In this document: positions 6,899 through 7,367 of the stretch, in pieces | Layout of the letters: each line of letters starts with the position of its first letter | Numbering within the stretch: the first letter of the stretch is position 1 | NCBI GenBank assembly: GCA_945956975.1 | Contig: CAMFKC010000106.1 | Location: 1-7,367, forward strand | From: an uncultured Methylocystaceae bacterium | GTDB lineage: Bacteria > Pseudomonadota > Alphaproteobacteria > Rhizobiales > Beijerinckiaceae | Direction of reading: 5' to 3' | DNA length: 7,367 nucleotides | The notes under the pieces: generated by a model | Database searches by the model: none | What the model saw: only the letters and a program-made list of their open reading frames with translations | What the model was told of the DNA's origin: nothing | Translations under genes and position numbers: made by a program

Positions 6899-7319
6899 AT
6901 GAAATCGCCAATCCTTTCCGTGAATCGAGCGCCGGCAGTGAAGCGAATGTTGGCGGCGTTGCTCATCGTCAAAGCCTGCACGCCGGCGCTGGCGGCCGAG
7001 AGCGTGAGCGAATTGAAGACGGGCGGGTTGTTGCTGTCGACGAGCGACCGGTCCGCGATCGCTCTGGACAGCGAAGACATTCGCGTTGCGCCGGATCGCA
7101 TTTCCTTCAGGTACAAACTCTCGACGCCGCGCGACGCCCCCGTTGCTCTGGAACTCCTGTTCCCGTTTCCCGACCTCGACTTTTCCGATCCCGACGCCTC
7201 TTTCGCGCTACCGGGGTCGGAGCCGCGGAATTTTCTCAATGCGACCCTGAAAGTTGACGGCGCAGCGGCCCCTCTCACGATCTCCCAGACAGCGACGCTC
7301 GACGGAAAGAATATTTCGG
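6899..7319 (+). CDS. Exported DUF4424 domain protein, 3' end cut off by contig end
   Basis: About 140 genuine residues are present, starting at ATG 6899. The N-terminus is a long signal peptide (KRMLAALLIVKACTPALAA, cleavage near residue 32-33); ATG 6947 inside it is an alternative start. No clear ribosome site was found. After cleavage the protein reads LKTGGLLLSTSDRSAIALDS (40-58 region), IRVAPDRISFRYKL and LLFPFPDLDF (86-95), the pattern of the DUF4424 N-terminus: a GGL strand, a charged strand, an xFRY strand and an FPxPD motif. DUF4424 proteins are exported and of unknown function, usually about 300 residues or more, so more than half is missing. The true sequence stops at 7318-7319; the frame then runs into adapter bases and yields the artefact peptide VSYTHLRAHET. 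The 174-base gap upstream leaves open whether it belongs to the same operon. Confidence 0.75.
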
Positions 7320-7367
7320 CTGTCTCTTATACACATCTCCGAGCCCACGAGACGCTCATGAATCTCG
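7320..7367. other. Illumina Nextera adapter and index, not genomic
   Basis: Bases 7320-7338 equal the 19-base Tn5 transposase mosaic end as it appears in Nextera reads. Bases 7339-7353 (CCGAGCCCACGAGAC) complete the read-2 adapter, 7354-7361 (GCTCATGA) fit an 8-base i7 index, and 7362-7367 (ATCTCG) begin the P7 primer segment. The order and spacing are exactly those of library read-through, so this is untrimmed technical sequence at the contig end and should be masked. Confidence 0.98.

Noticed and set aside
6120..6902. Long open frame of 260 codons in another + frame, overlapping the DUF4384 gene and the following gap
   Set aside because: It is very Arg/Ser-rich, as expected for an out-of-frame reading of GC-rich coding DNA, and has no domain. 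The overlapped frame has a signal peptide and DUF4384 motifs.
6883..7278. Open frames on both strands (129 and 131 codons) over the DUF4424 region
   Set aside because: The frame from ATG 6899 gives a signal peptide and the DUF4424 strand pattern, while the + frame from 6868 and the - frame give Arg/Ser-rich sequence without motifs.
7319..7367. Continuation of the DUF4424 protein to the window end
   Set aside because: The residues from here on are translated Nextera adapter, index and primer bases, not genome.

Overview
The window is GC-rich, densely coding DNA with all recognisable genes on the + strand. It covers the tail of a type VI secretion system (T6SS) cluster and an adjoining envelope-protein cassette. 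Gene content and order (tssM, tagF, pppA, ppkA-like kinase), together with codon style, suggest an alphaproteobacterium, probably Rhizobiales. That placement is inference from gene style only. The order resembles the impL-impM-impN end of rhizobial and Agrobacterium imp clusters.

Region 1 (1-2546): the C-terminal third of TssM (IcmF/ImpL) runs in from the left edge. It is followed after 2 bases by tagF, whose end overlaps the start of a PP2C phosphatase gene (pppA) by 8 bases. Region 2 (2554-4290): 7 bases later comes a membrane-anchored Ser/Thr kinase with a cytoplasmic kinase domain, one membrane segment and a periplasmic C-terminal domain. Phosphatase and kinase should form the reversible threonine-phosphorylation switch of the T6SS, and TagF is a post-translational repressor of the same machine.

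Region 3 (4345-7319): a secreted or periplasmic caspase-like protein comes first. It has an EF-hand loop and a C-terminal DUF4384 domain, and its catalytic Cys is present, but the usual catalytic His position is Leu. A small secreted stand-alone DUF4384 protein follows 7 bases later. After a 174-base non-coding gap with nested inverted repeats comes the 5' part of a secreted DUF4424 protein. The three proteins all have export signals, which suggests an envelope module next to, and perhaps coupled to, the kinase's periplasmic domain.

Region 4 (7320-7367): the last 48 bases are not genomic. They match the Illumina Nextera transposase mosaic end, the read-2 adapter, an 8-base index and the start of the flow-cell primer site. 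The contig therefore ends in untrimmed adapter, and the DUF4424 reading frame continues into it artificially.
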